Source: Pseudomonas laurylsulfatiphila (GTDB taxonomy: Bacteria > Pseudomonadota > Gammaproteobacteria > Pseudomonadales > Pseudomonadaceae). From it: a stretch of 64,000 nucleotides of DNA. The stretch lies in contig NZ_NIRS01000008.1 of assembly GCF_002934665.1 (NCBI RefSeq), positions 1 through 64,000 of the forward strand, read 5' to 3'. The notes beneath the pieces were generated by a model. It made no database searches. It saw nothing but the letters and a program-made list of their open reading frames with translations, and was not told where the DNA came from. The position numbers and the translations under genes are program-made. This document shows, in pieces, positions 1 through 8,726 of this stretch (positions are counted from its first letter, which is position 1; every line of letters begins with the position of its first letter).

Positions 1-20
1 CAGCTCCTACAAAAGCTGCA

Positions 21-1445
21 TCACTCGGACTTGCGGATCTTCTCGACAATCGCCGTGGTCGAGCTGTTTTCCACCAGCCCCAGCACTTTCACGGTACCGC
101 CGTAGGCCGTCACGATGTCCGCGCCGACCACCTGGTCGATCCCGTAGTCGCCACCCTTGACCAGCACGTCCGGCTTGATCGCGCTCAACAGGTTTTCCGG
201 GGTGCCTTCCGGAAAACTGATGACCCAGTCCACCGCGCCCAATCCGGCCAGCACCGCCATGCGCCGGTCGACACTGTTGATCGGACGGCCCGGCCCTTTC
301 AGGCGGCTGACCGATGCGTCGTCGTTGATCGCGACGATCAGGCGGTCGCCCTGGGCCCGCGCCTGTTCCAGATAGGTCACATGGCCGGCATGCAGGATGT
401 CGAAGCAACCGTTGGTGAAGACAATCCGTTCGTTGTGCGCGCGGGCATCATCGACCGCCAGCAACAGCTGCTCAAGACCCAGTACACCGCGCTCGGAACC
501 CTCCGCGCGCTGGATCGCGCGACGCAGTTCCGGCGCACTGATGGCCGCCGTACCGAGCTTGCCGACCACGATACCGGCCGCCAGGTTGGCCAGGGCCACG
601 GCGTGAGGCAGTTCTTCACCCGCGGCAATCGCTGCTGCCAGGGTGGAAATCACTGTATCGCCGGCACCGGTCACGTCGAACACTTCACGGGCACGGGCCG
701 GCAGGTGCAGCGCCGGATGATCCGGACGCAGCAAGGTCATGCCGTGTTCGCCACGGGTCACCAGCAAGGCACCGAGGTCCAGGTCGTGCATCAGTTGCGC
801 GCCCTTGTTGACCAGATCGTGTTCATCGGCGCAACCACCGACGATGGTTTCGAATTCGTTGAGGTTCGGCGTGATCAGGCTTGCGCCACGGTAGATCGAA
901 AAATCCTTGCCCTTTGGATCGGCCAGCACCGGAATGCCACGGGCCCGGGCGGCCTGGATCAGCGCCTGATGATTTTTCAGTGCGCCTTTGCCGTAGTCGG
1001 ACAGCACCAGCACCTTGATGCCTTCAAGCAACTCGTCGACCTGCGCGGCCAGCGCCAGCGCGTCGGTGGCGAAGGGTTCTTCGAAGTCGATACGCAGCAG
1101 TTGCTGGTGACGACTCATGACCCGCAGCTTGACGATGGTCGGCTGGTGCGCAATGCGCTGGAAGATGGCCCGCACGCCAGCGCCCTTGAGGCTGTTGACC
1201 AGGCTATTGGCAGCTTCATCGTCGCCGGTTACACCGACCAGCGAGGCCGGAGCCCCCAGGGCGGCAATGTTCAAGGCAACGTTGGCAGCGCCACCCGGAC
1301 GGTCCTCGATGTGATCGACCTTGACCACCGGCACCGGCGCCTCAGGGGAAATCCGTGAGGTACCACCATGCCAGTAACGGTCGAGCATGACATCGCCGAC
1401 CACCAAGACAGGGGCTTGATCGAATCGCGGCATGGACAACTTCAT
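21..1445 (-). CDS. hldE: Bifunctional heptose 7-phosphate kinase / heptose 1-phosphate adenylyltransferase
   Basis: Makes ADP-heptose for the LPS inner core in the cytosol. The N-terminal ribokinase-fold domain (about residues 10-320) phosphorylates heptose 7-phosphate at C1. The C-terminal nucleotidyltransferase domain (about 340-474) adenylylates the product. Visible signatures are the PfkB-type DVTGAGDTV motif and the TNGCFDILHAGH nucleotidyl-transfer motif. The product is 474 aa, the usual length. I chose the start at 1445 (MKLSMPRFDQ) because it fits the family N-terminus; an in-frame ATG lies four codons upstream at 1457. It sits downstream of msbA on the same strand, as in other pseudomonads, and supplies substrate to WaaC and WaaF encoded about 18 kb away. 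Identity is secure. Confidence 0.96.
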   Translation of the reverse strand: MKLSMPRFDQAPVLVVGDVMLDRYWHGGTSRISPEAPVPVVKVDHIEDRPGGAANVALNIAALGAPASLVGVTGDDEAANSLVNSLKGAGVRAIFQRIAHQPTIVKLRVMSRHQQLLRIDFEEPFATDALALAAQVDELLEGIKVLVLSDYGKGALKNHQALIQAARARGIPVLADPKGKDFSIYRGASLITPNLNEFETIVGGCADEHDLVNKGAQLMHDLDLGALLVTRGEHGMTLLRPDHPALHLPARAREVFDVTGAGDTVISTLAAAIAAGEELPHAVALANLAAGIVVGKLGTAAISAPELRRAIQRAEGSERGVLGLEQLLLAVDDARAHNERIVFTNGCFDILHAGHVTYLEQARAQGDRLIVAINDDASVSRLKGPGRPINSVDRRMAVLAGLGAVDWVISFPEGTPENLLSAIKPDVLVKGGDYGIDQVVGADIVTAYGGTVKVLGLVENSSTTAIVEKIRKSE

Positions 1446-1589
1446 GGTGCAACCCACATACAGAATGAACAGGGGCGCGATATTAACACAGGGTTGGCGT
1501 CGGCTTGTGCGGTGGCTGCAACGGGATGATTTGCCGGGTGTTTTTGCTCATTTTTTGAGCAAAAGAACCGTCAGGCGACGGCACCGGCA

Positions 1590-1618
1590 CGAAAGGGCGA
1601 GCCAGGCTCGCCCTTTCG
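1590..1618 (-). terminator. Hairpin just after msbA
   Basis: A perfect 13-bp stem (1590-1602 with 1606-1618) with a 3-base loop starts four bases past the msbA stop codon. There is no strong T tract on the minus strand, so termination is inferred from position and stem strength. It may instead protect the msbA mRNA end. Confidence 0.5.
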
Positions 1619-1621
1619 GGG

Positions 1622-3424
1622 TCAGGCGATGTCTTCGGCCGGGGCGTCGAGGCCCATCGCGTTGAGGCGCGAGTAGTAGCCGTTTTGAGCCAGCAGCTGC
1701 TCGTGGGTGCCGCGCTCGACGATTTTCCCCTGATCCATGACCAGGATCAGGTCGGCCTTCTCGATGGTCGACAAGCGGTGAGCGATCACCAGCGTGGTGC
1801 GCCCCTTCATGACCTGATCCAGGGCAGCCTGGATATGCCGCTCGGACTCGGTATCGAGTGCCGAAGTCGCCTCGTCGAGAATCAGCAGCGGGGCATTCTT
1901 CAACAGCGCCCGGGCAATCGCCAGGCGCTGACGCTGGCCACCGGACAGCAACACGCCGTTTTCCCCGACCTGGGTGTCCAGGCCTTCGGGCAATTGAGCA
2001 ATGAAGTCCATCGCGTAGGCATCTTTCGCCGCTTTTTCGATGTCTTCACGGGGTGCCCCGGCCAGGTCGCCATAAGCGATGTTGTTGGCCACGGTGTCGC
2101 TGAACAGGGTCACGTGCTGAGTCACCTGGGCGATATGCCGACGCAGGTTCAACAGCTTGTACTGTTCCACCTCGACGCCATCGATGAGGATTTCGCCCTT
2201 GTTGTGGTGATAGAAACGCGGAATCAGGTTGGCCAGGGTCGACTTGCCGCTGCCCGAACGTCCCACCAGCGCCACCATTTGCCCGGGCTCGACCGAGAAA
2301 CTGATGTCATTGAGCACCTGACGCTCGGTGTCAGGGTAAGTAAAGCTGAGGTTGCGCACGTCCAGGCGGCCGCTGACGACATCACGCTCGACGGTACCGG
2401 TATCGACTTCAGGCTCGACATCCAGTTGCTCGAAGATACTTTCAGCACCGGCCACACCTTTCTGGATGGTCGAGCTGACTTCGGACAGCTGGCGAATCGG
2501 CTTGGGCAGCAGGCCGGCCAGGGTAATGTAGGCCACCATGTCGCCGGCGGACGCATCGCCACGCAGGAACAGCACCAGGAACATCAGCACGGCCATGGCG
2601 GTGTAGATCACCAGTTGCAGCAGCGGCGTGTAGATGGCGCCAGTGCGGGTCATGCGCAATTGTTTGTCGGTATTGCCCTGGCTGGCTTCGAAGAAGCGTT
2701 TCTCTTCGTACTTTTCACCGCCGAAGCTGCGCACCACGCGATAGCCCTGGATCGTTTCGGACGCCACGTGCGTCACGTCGCCCATGGCCAGCTGGATTTT
2801 CTTGCTTTGCTTGCGGAATTTCTTGCTGGCCGTGCGCACCATGATGGCAATCAGCGGCAGGATGGCGACCATCACCAGCGTCAGGCGCCAGTTCATGAAC
2901 AGCAGCGAGGCAAACAGGAAGATCACCGTCATGCCTTCACGAATTACGACCTTGATCGCATCTGTTGCCGCCCCCGTGACCATGGTCACGTTGAAGGTGA
3001 TACGTGAAATCAGGTGCCCCGAGTTATGCTTGTCGAAATACCGGTTTGGCAACACCAGCAGGTTATTGAACAGCTGGACCCGCAAGTCATGGACCAGGCC
3101 CAGGGAAACCTTGGCCAGGAAGTAGTTGCCCAGGTACGACCCCAGCCCCTGCCACGCAGCGATCAGGATGATCAGCAACGGCACCGCCTGCAGCAGTTGC
3201 AGGTCGCGCAGGTAAGGCACGGTTGGAAACAGCGCCGCTTCAGGATTGGATAGACCGTCGACGAAGTACTTGAGGATGTAGCCCAGCATTGGCTGCGTCG
3301 AAGCGAAAATCAGGAAACCGACGATGCTGATCAGGAACAGGCTGATATACGGCCGGACATAGCCGAGCAGACGGAAGTAGATTTTCAAGCTCGATGGGCT
3401 TGCGGAGAGACTGGAGTCGGTCAT
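1622..3424 (-). CDS. msbA: Lipid A-core flippase, ABC transporter MsbA
   Basis: Inner-membrane homodimeric ABC exporter that flips lipid A-core from the cytoplasmic to the periplasmic leaflet. It is a 600-aa half-transporter. The N-terminal membrane domain (about residues 20-325) is followed by a nucleotide-binding domain (about 355-590) with Walker A GRSGSGKST, the ABC signature LSGGQRQRLAIARAL and Walker B LLILDEATSALD. All catalytic motifs are intact. It lies between hldE and the divergent waaL gene, so precursor synthesis, transport and ligation of LPS are encoded together. The next gene on the minus strand is hldE, after about 175 bases containing two hairpins. Confidence 0.96.
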   Translation of the reverse strand: MTDSSLSASPSSLKIYFRLLGYVRPYISLFLISIVGFLIFASTQPMLGYILKYFVDGLSNPEAALFPTVPYLRDLQLLQAVPLLIILIAAWQGLGSYLGNYFLAKVSLGLVHDLRVQLFNNLLVLPNRYFDKHNSGHLISRITFNVTMVTGAATDAIKVVIREGMTVIFLFASLLFMNWRLTLVMVAILPLIAIMVRTASKKFRKQSKKIQLAMGDVTHVASETIQGYRVVRSFGGEKYEEKRFFEASQGNTDKQLRMTRTGAIYTPLLQLVIYTAMAVLMFLVLFLRGDASAGDMVAYITLAGLLPKPIRQLSEVSSTIQKGVAGAESIFEQLDVEPEVDTGTVERDVVSGRLDVRNLSFTYPDTERQVLNDISFSVEPGQMVALVGRSGSGKSTLANLIPRFYHHNKGEILIDGVEVEQYKLLNLRRHIAQVTQHVTLFSDTVANNIAYGDLAGAPREDIEKAAKDAYAMDFIAQLPEGLDTQVGENGVLLSGGQRQRLAIARALLKNAPLLILDEATSALDTESERHIQAALDQVMKGRTTLVIAHRLSTIEKADLILVMDQGKIVERGTHEQLLAQNGYYSRLNAMGLDAPAEDIA

Positions 3425-3578
3425 ATCACGCGAATGTCGATGAAAAGGACGCTGACTTTAGCACAGCTTCCCCAGGGTTCTGGCAATCGCATACAGTCTG
3501 TGTATTGTGGCGCGTCAAATAGCCACCCGCTGCCCCTGCCTTGGTATGGTCGCTCAATTCAGGAATAAGTTACTCAGC

Positions 3579-5441
3579 ATGCAATTAAACGCTTTGAACA
3601 GCACGTCCAATAGAATCTTCGATTTCATTTGTTTGTGGATCCTTCCACTCGGTTATTTATTGCTGCTTTGTGCCCTGTTTTTCCTCCCGGGGCGCAGTGT
3701 GCATCACAAGCTCTACTATGGTCTGTTCAGCATTCCGACACTGATTGCACTGTGCCTGCGGCCGCGGCTCGCCAAGGAGCTGCTGCACGAACCGATCGTC
3801 ATTGCAGTCCTGCTGTTTGTGGCGTGGGCGATGCTCAGCCTGGGCTGGGGCCCGGGCGACGAAATCGACTTCGGTCAGTTCAAACCGCCATTGCATACCC
3901 TGATGCTGTTCGTTGGCTGCTATCTGCTGGTGCGCTATCGCAGCGAAATCATCCAACCTTTGCTGTTCTGCGCCGCAACGGTGGCGCTGATCACCTCTGT
4001 CTACAACCTGTACCGGTTCGGCCTGATCTACCAGCCGGAAATGCGCATGATCGGTGTCGGCGCGTTCGACAATCCATTGCTCAGCTCCCACGTCTTCGGC
4101 TTTTTCTGTACCTATTGGCTAAGCCTGAGCATGACCTGCAAGCGCCCCCGGATACTTTGGTTGAGCTTGCCAGCGATGGCGATCATGTTCGCCACCGTGC
4201 TGGCCACCGGTTCCAGGACCCCATTGGTTGCATTGACGCTGGCGGCGCTATGGCTGTGCTTCATCTGCTGGAACCGACGCTCGGTCGTTCTGCTTGGTTC
4301 CCTGTTCATTGCCGGAACGGCGACGTTCGCGCTGTTTGCGGACAAAATCATTGAGCGAGGCAGCTCCTTCCGTATCGAGCTCTGGCAATTGACCCTGGAC
4401 AGGATCGCTGAACATCCGTGGATCGGACATGGCTACAACGCCGAGCTGACCCTGGACCCAGGCGTCGGCTACACCCTTGAGGAACCCCATAGCTTTGCCC
4501 TCGGCGTGCTTTACTACGTCGGCATTATCGGTCTGCTGCCATGGCTGTTTTTCCACGCGTGGGGCCTCATCAGAAGCTGGCGTCATCGCGTGCAACCGCT
4601 GCTCATCATTGCCTCGGCCTGGCTGGCGTTCGGCATCGGCGCGGGTCTGACTGAAGGTGGCGGGATTATCTCGCGCCCCAAAGAGCACTGGTTCCTGCTG
4701 TGGATCCCCCTGGCGCTGATTGCCGCATTGAGCATCAATCAACGGGCCAGACGCCTGCTGGACGTGCCGATCAAGACCACGACGCCAAGCGCCCTCCAGC
4801 AGCTGACGGCCGATGCCCGGATCATCGAAGAAGACGGTTTGGGCCCCAAAGTCCTGCGCCTGACCGACGGCAGCTTTCTCAAGCTGTTCCGCCGTCGCCG
4901 CTGGTATACCTCAGGCAGTTTCACGCCCTATTCCGATCGTTTTGCCGTCAACAGTGTGCAACTGCGCGGCATGGGCATCCCGACCCCGCAAATCCTCGAT
5001 CTCTACCGGTTCGAAGACGGCAGCACTGCGGTGCACTACTCGCCGTTGTCGGGCAACACGCTGCGCCAGATCCTGCAAGGCATCACCGCCCCGGCGGTGC
5101 GCCAGGCACTGGTGGAGCGCTTCGGCAAATTCATGGCTCAACTGCATCACAAAGGGGTCTACTTCCGCTCCCTGCACCTGGGCAATGTGCTGGTGCTGGA
5201 GGACGGAGAGTTCGGCCTGATCGACCTGGCCGACCTGCGAATCTACCCTTCTTCATTGAGCCCTTCCCTGCGTCGGCGTAATCTGCGCCATATGCAGCGC
5301 TACGCAGAAGATCGGCGTTGGCTGTTCGAAGATCACTTCGAAGCGCTACTGCAGGGATACGCCTCGGCGGCCTCGAAAGCCGACGTGGATAATTTGCACA
5401 GGCAAGTGCTGGCGGGGAGTCCTCCGGCCCGGGCTCACTGA
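3579..5441 (+). CDS. waaL: O-antigen ligase fused to a kinase-like domain
   Basis: The N-terminal part (about residues 1-385) is a polytopic membrane protein of the Wzy/WaaL type. It carries the conserved GSRTPL arginine and the periplasmic-loop EEPHS histidine expected of a ligase that transfers O polysaccharide from its lipid carrier to lipid A-core. The C-terminal part (about 400-610) resembles the WaaP/InaA kinase fold. In its catalytic loop the HRD-type Asp is replaced: FRSLHLGN at 529-536 has Ser531 where Asp is expected, while Asn536 and the later LID Asp549 remain. In P. aeruginosa I recall these two parts as separate neighbouring genes (PA4999, PA4998). I chose ATG 3579 (MQLNALNSTS) with AGGAAT upstream; ATGs at 3546 and 3507 are alternatives. 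The stop overlaps the next gene by one base (TGATG), so the two are probably co-translated. Confidence 0.85.
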   Translation: MQLNALNSTSNRIFDFICLWILPLGYLLLLCALFFLPGRSVHHKLYYGLFSIPTLIALCLRPRLAKELLHEPIVIAVLLFVAWAMLSLGWGPGDEIDFGQFKPPLHTLMLFVGCYLLVRYRSEIIQPLLFCAATVALITSVYNLYRFGLIYQPEMRMIGVGAFDNPLLSSHVFGFFCTYWLSLSMTCKRPRILWLSLPAMAIMFATVLATGSRTPLVALTLAALWLCFICWNRRSVVLLGSLFIAGTATFALFADKIIERGSSFRIELWQLTLDRIAEHPWIGHGYNAELTLDPGVGYTLEEPHSFALGVLYYVGIIGLLPWLFFHAWGLIRSWRHRVQPLLIIASAWLAFGIGAGLTEGGGIISRPKEHWFLLWIPLALIAALSINQRARRLLDVPIKTTTPSALQQLTADARIIEEDGLGPKVLRLTDGSFLKLFRRRRWYTSGSFTPYSDRFAVNSVQLRGMGIPTPQILDLYRFEDGSTAVHYSPLSGNTLRQILQGITAPAVRQALVERFGKFMAQLHHKGVYFRSLHLGNVLVLEDGEFGLIDLADLRIYPSSLSPSLRRRNLRHMQRYAEDRRWLFEDHFEALLQGYASAASKADVDNLHRQVLAGSPPARAH

Positions 5442-6661
5442 TGACAGAAACCAACCCGCTTATCGCGATGACGGGCTACCTGCTTGCCATCGCGACCGCT
5501 GCGCTTCTGCTGCGCACGGTGCCAGGATTCGCCCGACAGCTGGAGCATGGTGGTGAAAGCCGCTTTGCCAGCATCGACGGCTTGCGCGGGTATCTGGCTT
5601 TCGGCGTGTTCGTGCACCATTCGGTCATTACCTGGATCTTTCTGCGAACCGGCGTGATCGATTTTCCGCCGAGCAATTTCTACTCGCAGCTCGGCCAGGG
5701 CAGCGTTGCCCTGTTCTTCATGATCACCGGATTTCTGTTCTGGGACCGCTTGCTCACCCACCGGCGGCAACACGACTGGCTGGCATTTGCGGTATCGCGG
5801 CTGTTTCGCCTCTACCCGCTCTACCTGCCGCTGATGTTGATCGTGTTTGTCTGCGTGTTCTATCTGCAGGACTGGGAACTCAAGGACTCCGGTATCCAGC
5901 TCATCGGTCAGGCCCTCGCCTGGCTGACCTTCGACCGGCCAGACGTCAACCAGTACCACCAGACGGGCATGCTGATCTCCAATGTCACCTGGACGCTGGG
6001 GTACGAGGTTTTTTTCTATCTGGCCCTGCCACTGGCCGCCATGGTGTTCATTTATCGTGGGGGCTGGATGCAGACGGTGCTGTGCCTGATCGGCATCTAC
6101 GCCCTGTATGAGGTGCTCGGATGGGAACATTCACTGAAGAAGCACTTCCTGGCCAGCTTCCTCGGTGGCATCGCTGCGGCGTACTGGATTCGCCGACCAC
6201 AATGGGTCGCCTGGAGCCTGACTCCACTGGCGGGCATCATCGCCCTGCTCGCCCTGGCCATCGCCTTTACGGTGTTCAACCGTGCATTCAACCTGGGGGC
6301 GCTACTGCTGCTGTCACTGTTTTTTGTGATCGTGGCATCCGGCAATACCCTGTTCGGCGCCCTGAGGCCACGCAGCATTCGCTGGCTGGGGGAAATCAGC
6401 TACAGCACGTATTTGCTGCACGGTTTCGTACTCTGGATTCTGGTGCAGCGACTGCCGCTGTTGTTGCATCTTGACGCCCGGCAAGCCTGGGTCTTCCTGC
6501 CGTTGCTGGCCGTGTGCAGCTGCCTGCTGATCATCATCAGCAGCCTGACTTACCAGTACATCGAAAAGCCCGGTATCAATGCCGGCAAAAAAACCCTGCA
6601 CTGGTTGCGCCAGAACAGGAAAGCCGGGGAAGAACTGGAGAAGACGGCTCAACAAGGTTGA
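5441..6661 (+). CDS. Membrane acyltransferase family 3 (OafA/YrhL-like)
   Basis: A multi-spanning membrane protein of 406 aa with the acyltransferase-3 layout. It has a conserved His-His pair in an early helix (FVHHSV), an Arg-rich RLFRLYPLY loop and about ten hydrophobic segments. Members of this family move acetyl or other acyl groups onto surface sugars. Its translational coupling to waaL suggests that the substrate is O antigen or outer core, but the acceptor cannot be read from the sequence. I do not recall this gene at the equivalent P. aeruginosa position, so it looks like a lineage-specific addition. It ends 29 bases before the convergent wapR. Confidence 0.85.
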   Translation: MTETNPLIAMTGYLLAIATAALLLRTVPGFARQLEHGGESRFASIDGLRGYLAFGVFVHHSVITWIFLRTGVIDFPPSNFYSQLGQGSVALFFMITGFLFWDRLLTHRRQHDWLAFAVSRLFRLYPLYLPLMLIVFVCVFYLQDWELKDSGIQLIGQALAWLTFDRPDVNQYHQTGMLISNVTWTLGYEVFFYLALPLAAMVFIYRGGWMQTVLCLIGIYALYEVLGWEHSLKKHFLASFLGGIAAAYWIRRPQWVAWSLTPLAGIIALLALAIAFTVFNRAFNLGALLLLSLFFVIVASGNTLFGALRPRSIRWLGEISYSTYLLHGFVLWILVQRLPLLLHLDARQAWVFLPLLAVCSCLLIIISSLTYQYIEKPGINAGKKTLHWLRQNRKAGEELEKTAQQG

Positions 6662-6690
6662 GCAATCCCCCCTTGAGTCCCCCGCCTGTC

Positions 6691-7575
6691 TCAGTCTTTC
6701 TCCAGCCGTGAGAAATACATCCGGCCCAACCCGCGCCAGGTTTTCTTGTTCCAGGCCTTGAAGGGAATCTGCGCCAGCAACTCACGCGCCAGCTTGCGAT
6801 CACGGTTGGCGGTCTTGAGGAACATGGAATTGAGAAACTTGTAGCGCACCTCGTCATACAGCGGGTGATCGCTGAAGAGCGCGTAGGTGCGCAGGATGCT
6901 GTCGATCATGAAGCGGTGATTCTTGTAGGAGTTGGTGGCGTGCTTGCGATAGCGCGCCATCAACACGTTCAAACCATCGATGTAGTAACCGGCATGGGTC
7001 ACCTTCAACTCGATCAGCAAATCTTCCAGGCGAATGGTCGGGTCGAAACCGCCCACCTTCTCCAGCGCTTCGCGCCGGATCATCAGGGTGGGTGCCGGAG
7101 GATAGGGCTTGCGCTCCAGGAACATGTCATCGAAGTCCAGGCGACGGAACGGCACATCCCGGCGTTGGCGCTTCTCCGGGTAGAGATTGCCGTCGGCATC
7201 GATCAGTTCGATGTTGCCGGCGCAAATGCCGACCTCGGGCTTGCCGTCCATATGCGCGACCTGGATGGCGATTCGTTCCGGCAACATGATGTCATCCGAA
7301 CCGAACGGCACGATCAGGCTGCCCTTTGCCCGGGCAATCGCACCATTGAGGGTGTTGGTCAGCCCCTGGTTTTCCTGGACCCGAAAGTCGAAGCCATGGG
7401 TGGCCTGCAACGCCTTGATCCGCTCGACGCTGTCATCCTTCGAACCATCGTCGACCACCAGCAACTCAATGTTCCGATAGGTCTGGTTGAGGACGCTGAG
7501 AATACTCTGCTCGATGTAAGGGGCGTGGTTGTACGACGCGATAATGACCGTGACGATGGGTTGCGCGTCGTTCAT
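6691..7575 (-). CDS. wapR: Family 2 glycosyltransferase of the LPS outer core (WapR-like)
   Basis: A 294-aa GT-A fold enzyme. The N-terminus VTVIIASYNHAPYIEQSILS is the standard GT2 opening, followed by the VVDDGS nucleotide-binding motif and an SDD motif (FGSDDIM) in place of DXD. By its place at the end of the core operon it corresponds to P. aeruginosa PA5000/WapR, an alpha-1,3-rhamnosyltransferase that builds the core form used for O-antigen attachment. The sugar donor in this strain is inferred, not shown. The start overlaps the ssg stop codon by four bases (ATGA). Confidence 0.8.
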   Translation of the reverse strand: MNDAQPIVTVIIASYNHAPYIEQSILSVLNQTYRNIELLVVDDGSKDDSVERIKALQATHGFDFRVQENQGLTNTLNGAIARAKGSLIVPFGSDDIMLPERIAIQVAHMDGKPEVGICAGNIELIDADGNLYPEKRQRRDVPFRRLDFDDMFLERKPYPPAPTLMIRREALEKVGGFDPTIRLEDLLIELKVTHAGYYIDGLNVLMARYRKHATNSYKNHRFMIDSILRTYALFSDHPLYDEVRYKFLNSMFLKTANRDRKLARELLAQIPFKAWNKKTWRGLGRMYFSRLEKD

Positions 7576-8726
7576 GGCTGTTCCTTGCGGGCCTGTTCCA
7601 GGCCGGAGTCGATCAGATTGAGGTATTCGCGACGGAACTCCTCGATGTCATGGTGTTGTTGCAGATAACGGAAAGCCTGCTCGCCCTTGGCCTTGAGTTC
7701 GTCATCCGACAGCCCGAGGTACGTGTCCAGCGCAGCTTGCAGCGTCGGCACATCCTTGGGCGTAATCGCCAGGCCACCGGCCCCCTCGATGAGCGGCAAC
7801 ATGGCCGGCACGTTCGAGGCAATCACCGGCAAATGCCCGCTCATGCCTTCCAGCAACGCCAACCCGAGGCCCTCGGCCAGGGACGGCATGGTCCAGATGT
7901 CGAAAGCGCGAATGTACTGCAGGGCAATTTCCTTGAACCCCAGCAAATGGGCGCGACCGCCGAGGCCAAGGCGGTCGATCTCCGCGGCCAGGCGCGACTC
8001 TTCGCGGCCGGCACCGATGATCGCCAGCTGGGTATTGGGGTATTTGTCCTTGAGCGCGGCAAAGGCCTGTAGCAAATAGATGTGGCCCTTGACCGGCACC
8101 AGCCGCCCCAGCGCACCGATCAGCCGTACCGACGGATCGATGCCGAGCATTTCACGGGACTTTTCACGAGTGTGCTGCAGACCTTCGGCTTGCTCGATGT
8201 CGATAGCGTTGGTGATGGCATAGGTATTCTGGTCGGTGAACCCACAGTCGCAGTCCAGCAGATACTGCTTCACCGCTGGCGACACGCCGACGAAACGCCA
8301 GTGACGATCGATCAGACGCTGGGTCTGGCGGCGCCGGTAAAAACGGTCGTACTCGCCAAAGCCGTGGGAAATGCCGATGCACAGCGGTACTTTCAACCAG
8401 CGGTTGAGCGCCAGCATCATGTTCACCGGCTTGAAGCGGTTGCAGATCACCACATCGAATTTTTCCCGGCGGCAGAACTTGTACAGCTGCCACATCGCCC
8501 GCAAGCGCATGCCCTTGAGGGATTTGTCGGAAAACTCGAAGTACACCGAACGATCGGCCCGGCTCACCGCTTCGCCCGGCCCGGGTTTGCCCCGCAGAAA
8601 CGCGGCGGTCACTTCATATCGATCAGTGGGCAGGGCCTTGACGATTTGCTCCGCGAGGTCGGCGAAATCATGGGCTTTGACGTTGTAGTCAGGCTGCAGC
8701 TGCAGGACCTTTGACCGCTGACTCAT
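7572..8726 (-). CDS. ssg: Family 4 glycosyltransferase (Ssg-like)
   Basis: A 384-aa GT-B glycosyltransferase. Its C-terminal half has the GT4 features GALGRLVPVKGH, LLGFKE and the E-x7-E region SLAEGLGLALLEG. It corresponds by order to PA5001/Ssg, needed for complete LPS and surface sugar in pseudomonads. The open frame extends upstream to 8966, but ATG 8726 (MSQRSKVLQL) is preferred. It is preceded by GGGGAG and forms an ATGA overlap with the upstream dnpA stop. It is part of a run of six genes with overlapping or touching ends, so one transcript is likely. Confidence 0.85.
   Translation of the reverse strand: MSQRSKVLQLQPDYNVKAHDFADLAEQIVKALPTDRYEVTAAFLRGKPGPGEAVSRADRSVYFEFSDKSLKGMRLRAMWQLYKFCRREKFDVVICNRFKPVNMMLALNRWLKVPLCIGISHGFGEYDRFYRRRQTQRLIDRHWRFVGVSPAVKQYLLDCDCGFTDQNTYAITNAIDIEQAEGLQHTREKSREMLGIDPSVRLIGALGRLVPVKGHIYLLQAFAALKDKYPNTQLAIIGAGREESRLAAEIDRLGLGGRAHLLGFKEIALQYIRAFDIWTMPSLAEGLGLALLEGMSGHLPVIASNVPAMLPLIEGAGGLAITPKDVPTLQAALDTYLGLSDDELKAKGEQAFRYLQQHHDIEEFRREYLNLIDSGLEQARKEQP

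Noticed and set aside
1542..1564. TTTTGCTCA/TGAGCAAAA hairpin upstream of hldE
   Set aside because: It lies about 95 bases before the hldE start with no gene ending beside it other than msbA, which already has a closer hairpin. I could not assign a role.
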